Shown here: positions 6,388-7,685 of the stretch, one piece after another
Position numbering within the stretch: the stretch's first letter is position 1
How the letters are laid out: the number at the start of each line of letters is the position of its first letter
Source of the DNA: T1SED10-198M sp003554345 [NCBI: Candidatus Sumerlaeota bacterium]
Lineage (GTDB): Bacteria > Sumerlaeota > T1SED10-198M
Assembly (NCBI GenBank): GCA_003554345.1
Contig: PWGE01000084.1
Span: forward strand, 1-7,685
Direction of reading: 5' to 3'
Length of the DNA stretch: 7,685 bases
Notes under the pieces: model-generated
Databases searched by the model: none
What the model saw: only the letters and a program-made list of their open reading frames with translations
Told to the model about the DNA's origin: nothing
Position numbers and translations under genes: made by a program

Positions 6388-7262
6388 CATTTCTTCAGGC
6401 TGTTCAAATGTATCTTTGGGATGTTCTGCCTGCCCTGTTACTGGGGTTTTTCCTGAGTGGGCTGATCCATGAGTTTTTCCCTGCAAACTGGATAGATAAA
6501 TACCTGGGGCGGGCGGATATACGATCTGTTTTGTATGCTACCCTCGTAGGTACCATCCTGCCGATTTGTTGCTGGGGCTCTTTACCTATGGCCATAGCCT
6601 TTTATAAGAAGGGTTCTCACCTGGGACCTGTCCTGGCTTTTTTGGTGGCAACACCTGCCACCTCAGTCACGGCCCTTTTGGTCAGTTATCGGTTGTTGGG
6701 ATTAAATTTTGCCCTGTATGAATTTTTTGCCGTGATTGTGATAGGTATTCTGGTAGGAATCGTGGGAAATAGGTTTACTCAGAAGCAGGAGCATACGGAA
6801 GATACTGCATGCTCTGATTGTTGTGATGAGACTGAAAAAGATGTTCCCAGTGCTTTACAAAGAATAAAATCAGTTTTCCGGTTTGCTTTCCTGGACCTGC
6901 CTAAAGATATCGGCCTGGAAACACTGGTAGGGATTATCCTTGCTGCCGTAGTCATTTCTTTTGCGCCCCTTGGTGATTGGATAAACCGTTATATGACAGG
7001 TGGGGGAGGATACCTGTTCAGCGCCGTTTTTGGTTTGACCATGTATATCTGTGCCACCGGGACGGTACCGCTTGTCAGTGCCTTTCTGAACCAGGGACTC
7101 AATATTGGCGCTGGTATGACCCTTTTGCTTATTGGTCCTGTAACCAGTTATGCCACTGTTTTGGTGGTTCGCAAAAAGTTCGGTATGCCGGTATTGCTGA
7201 CATATCTCAGCGTGGCTACTGCTTTATCCCTTCTGCTGGGATACCTTTTTATGATTCTTTAA
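6384..7262 (+). CDS. ArsP/DUF318-type permease, putative metal or metalloid exporter
   Basis: A 292-residue inner-membrane protein of the PF03773 (DUF318, ArsP_1) permease family, whose members include organoarsenical exporter ArsP and the SO_0444 Cu/Zn exporter group. It has two related halves. The first contains ILPICCWGSLPMA (Cys62, Cys63) followed by FLVATPATS; the second contains YICATGTVPLV (Cys223) and LLLIGPVTS, the pseudo-repeat expected for the family. About eight to nine hydrophobic segments are visible. A hydrophilic loop between the halves (about 130-165) carries CSDCCD (Cys143, Cys146, Cys147), a CxxCC cluster that could bind a soft metal. The start at 6384 has GAGGA six bases upstream and overlaps the stop of a short leader ORF. 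Proximity to cusBA supports a metal-resistance role, but the substrate (As, Cu or Zn) cannot be told from the sequence. Confidence 0.85.
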   Translation: MTFLQAVQMYLWDVLPALLLGFFLSGLIHEFFPANWIDKYLGRADIRSVLYATLVGTILPICCWGSLPMAIAFYKKGSHLGPVLAFLVATPATSVTALLVSYRLLGLNFALYEFFAVIVIGILVGIVGNRFTQKQEHTEDTACSDCCDETEKDVPSALQRIKSVFRFAFLDLPKDIGLETLVGIILAAVVISFAPLGDWINRYMTGGGGYLFSAVFGLTMYICATGTVPLVSAFLNQGLNIGAGMTLLLIGPVTSYATVLVVRKKFGMPVLLTYLSVATALSLLLGYLFMIL

Positions 7263-7285
7263 AAAAACAAGGGGATAAATGAACT

Positions 7286-7312
7286 GTCTGTTGTAGAGGG
7301 TGATAAACAGAC
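7286..7312. other. hairpin 24 bp after the permease stop
   Basis: GTCTGTT (7286-7292) pairs perfectly with AACAGAC (7306-7312) across a 13-base loop. The following sequence is T-rich but lacks a T-run at the stem base, so it is a stable 3' structure and only a weak terminator candidate. Confidence 0.35.
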
Positions 7313-7360
7313 TGTATTCGTCTCTTGTCTTTTGATGTCTTTAAACTAAAAAAAATCTTT

Positions 7361-7411
7361 ATTGTTCGACTCATACGGAAAATCTGTTATGAGTTATTTA
7401 TGAACAATTTT
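7361..7411. terminator. nested hairpin, possible bidirectional terminator
   Basis: ATTGTTC (7361-7367) pairs with GAACAAT (7402-7408), and inside it ACTCATA (7369-7375) pairs with TATGAGT (7388-7394), 14 pairs in all with an asymmetric internal loop. A-rich sequence (about 7348-7356) lies on the left and T's (7408-7411) on the right, so either strand could present a stem followed by U's. It is 99 bp past the permease stop. Confidence 0.4.
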
Positions 7412-7426
7412 CCCATGGGTGCTTTT

Positions 7427-7454
7427 AACCCTTACATACGGGTTTTTACTTTAT
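7427..7454 (+). terminator. weak terminator-like hairpin
   Basis: AACCC (7427-7431) pairs with GGGTT (7440-7444) across an 8-base loop and runs into T-rich sequence. The stem has only five pairs, so this is a marginal candidate. Confidence 0.25.
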
Positions 7455-7573
7455 TTTATATTTCAACACTCCTCTGAAAATAGAAATACCTTAAGAATTA
7501 AGAAAAAGAAGAACAACTAAGAAAACAGAAAAATATTGCTTACAAGTTCTATACTCCCGGGTTACAATTTAGC

Positions 7574-7600
7574 AGGGCAGACACACAGGTCTGCCCCTAC
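7574..7600. repeat. REP-like palindromic repeat, unit 1
   Basis: A 27-bp unit in which GGGCAGAC (7575-7582) pairs perfectly with GTCTGCCC (7589-7596) around the loop ACACAG, followed by CTAC. It resembles short interspersed palindromes (a GGGC stem arm, a GCCCCTAC end) that occur in many copies in some bacterial genomes and are sometimes linked to REP-associated transposases. None is encoded here. Confidence 0.75.
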
Positions 7601-7627
7601 GGCTGAAATGATCGGGGAGATTAATAC

Positions 7628-7654
7628 AGGGCAAACACATAGGTTTGCCCCTAC
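7628..7654. repeat. REP-like palindromic repeat, unit 2
   Basis: The same 27-bp unit in the same orientation, starting 54 bp after unit 1. GGGCAAAC (7629-7636) pairs with GTTTGCCC (7643-7650) around ACATAG. Of three differences from unit 1, two are at the two sides of one stem pair (G-C to A-T), so pairing is preserved; the third is in the loop. Confidence 0.75.
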
Positions 7655-7685
7655 CACTGATAATAAACTTTTCAAAGTATAATGC

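Noticed and set aside
6977-7282. A +2-frame ORF overlapping the permease end
   Set aside because: The permease frame carries the family motifs; this frame is Trp/Arg/Cys-rich and unlike a real protein.
7279-7296. A five-codon ORF after GGGG, just past the permease
   Set aside because: Too short to be supported, and no gene follows within coupling distance.
7574-7654. CRISPR array
   Set aside because: There are only two units, each an 8-bp-stem palindrome, with a 27-bp gap and a compensatory change; no cas gene and no further repeats.

Overview
The window holds the end of a Gram-negative heavy-metal efflux locus. The source organism cannot be named from the sequence. A tripartite CusCBA-type pump implies an outer membrane. 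The unusually long RND permease resembles, from memory, versions found in Bacteroidota, Balneolota and related (FCB-type) bacteria. The DNA is moderately AT-rich and some genes carry strong AGGAGG-type ribosome binding sites.

Layout, left to right. Positions 1-233 encode the C-terminus of a CusB-like periplasmic adaptor, cut by the window edge and ending in a Cys/Met-containing metal-binding domain. After a 100-bp gap with an 18-codon leader-like ORF and a 12-bp palindrome comes cusA (334-4395), a 1353-residue HME-RND permease. It keeps the methionine triad and glutamate of Cu(I)/Ag(I) exporters, but has about four extra membrane segments between TM6 and TM7, several periplasmic insertions and an added C-terminal helix with a charged tail. 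Next (4468-5640) is a secreted, GLUG-repeat protein with a signal peptide. Positions 5641-6383 are largely non-coding but contain the most unusual feature: a second, diverged copy of the last ~85 bp of cusA (5822-5906, about 87% identical, stop codon aligned), so the GLUG gene is bracketed by two cusA 3' ends. Positions 6384-7262 encode a permease of the ArsP/DUF318 (PF03773) type with a CxxCC loop motif, preceded by a 19-codon ORF whose stop overlaps the permease start (ATGA). Positions 7263-7685 are non-coding, with hairpins and a pair of REP-like palindromic repeats showing a compensatory base-pair change.

Functional reading: CusB and CusA would form the inner-membrane and periplasmic parts of a Cu(I)/Ag(I)-type pump; the outer-membrane channel would lie outside the window. 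The downstream permease belongs to a family often tied to export of arsenic species or of Cu/Zn, so the region looks like a metal-resistance cluster. The GLUG protein has no evident metal role and may be a passenger brought in by the rearrangement that duplicated the cusA tail. I do not see a complete undescribed system. The best leads are the duplicated cusA tail around the GLUG gene, the enlarged CusA, and the translationally coupled leader peptide of the permease.
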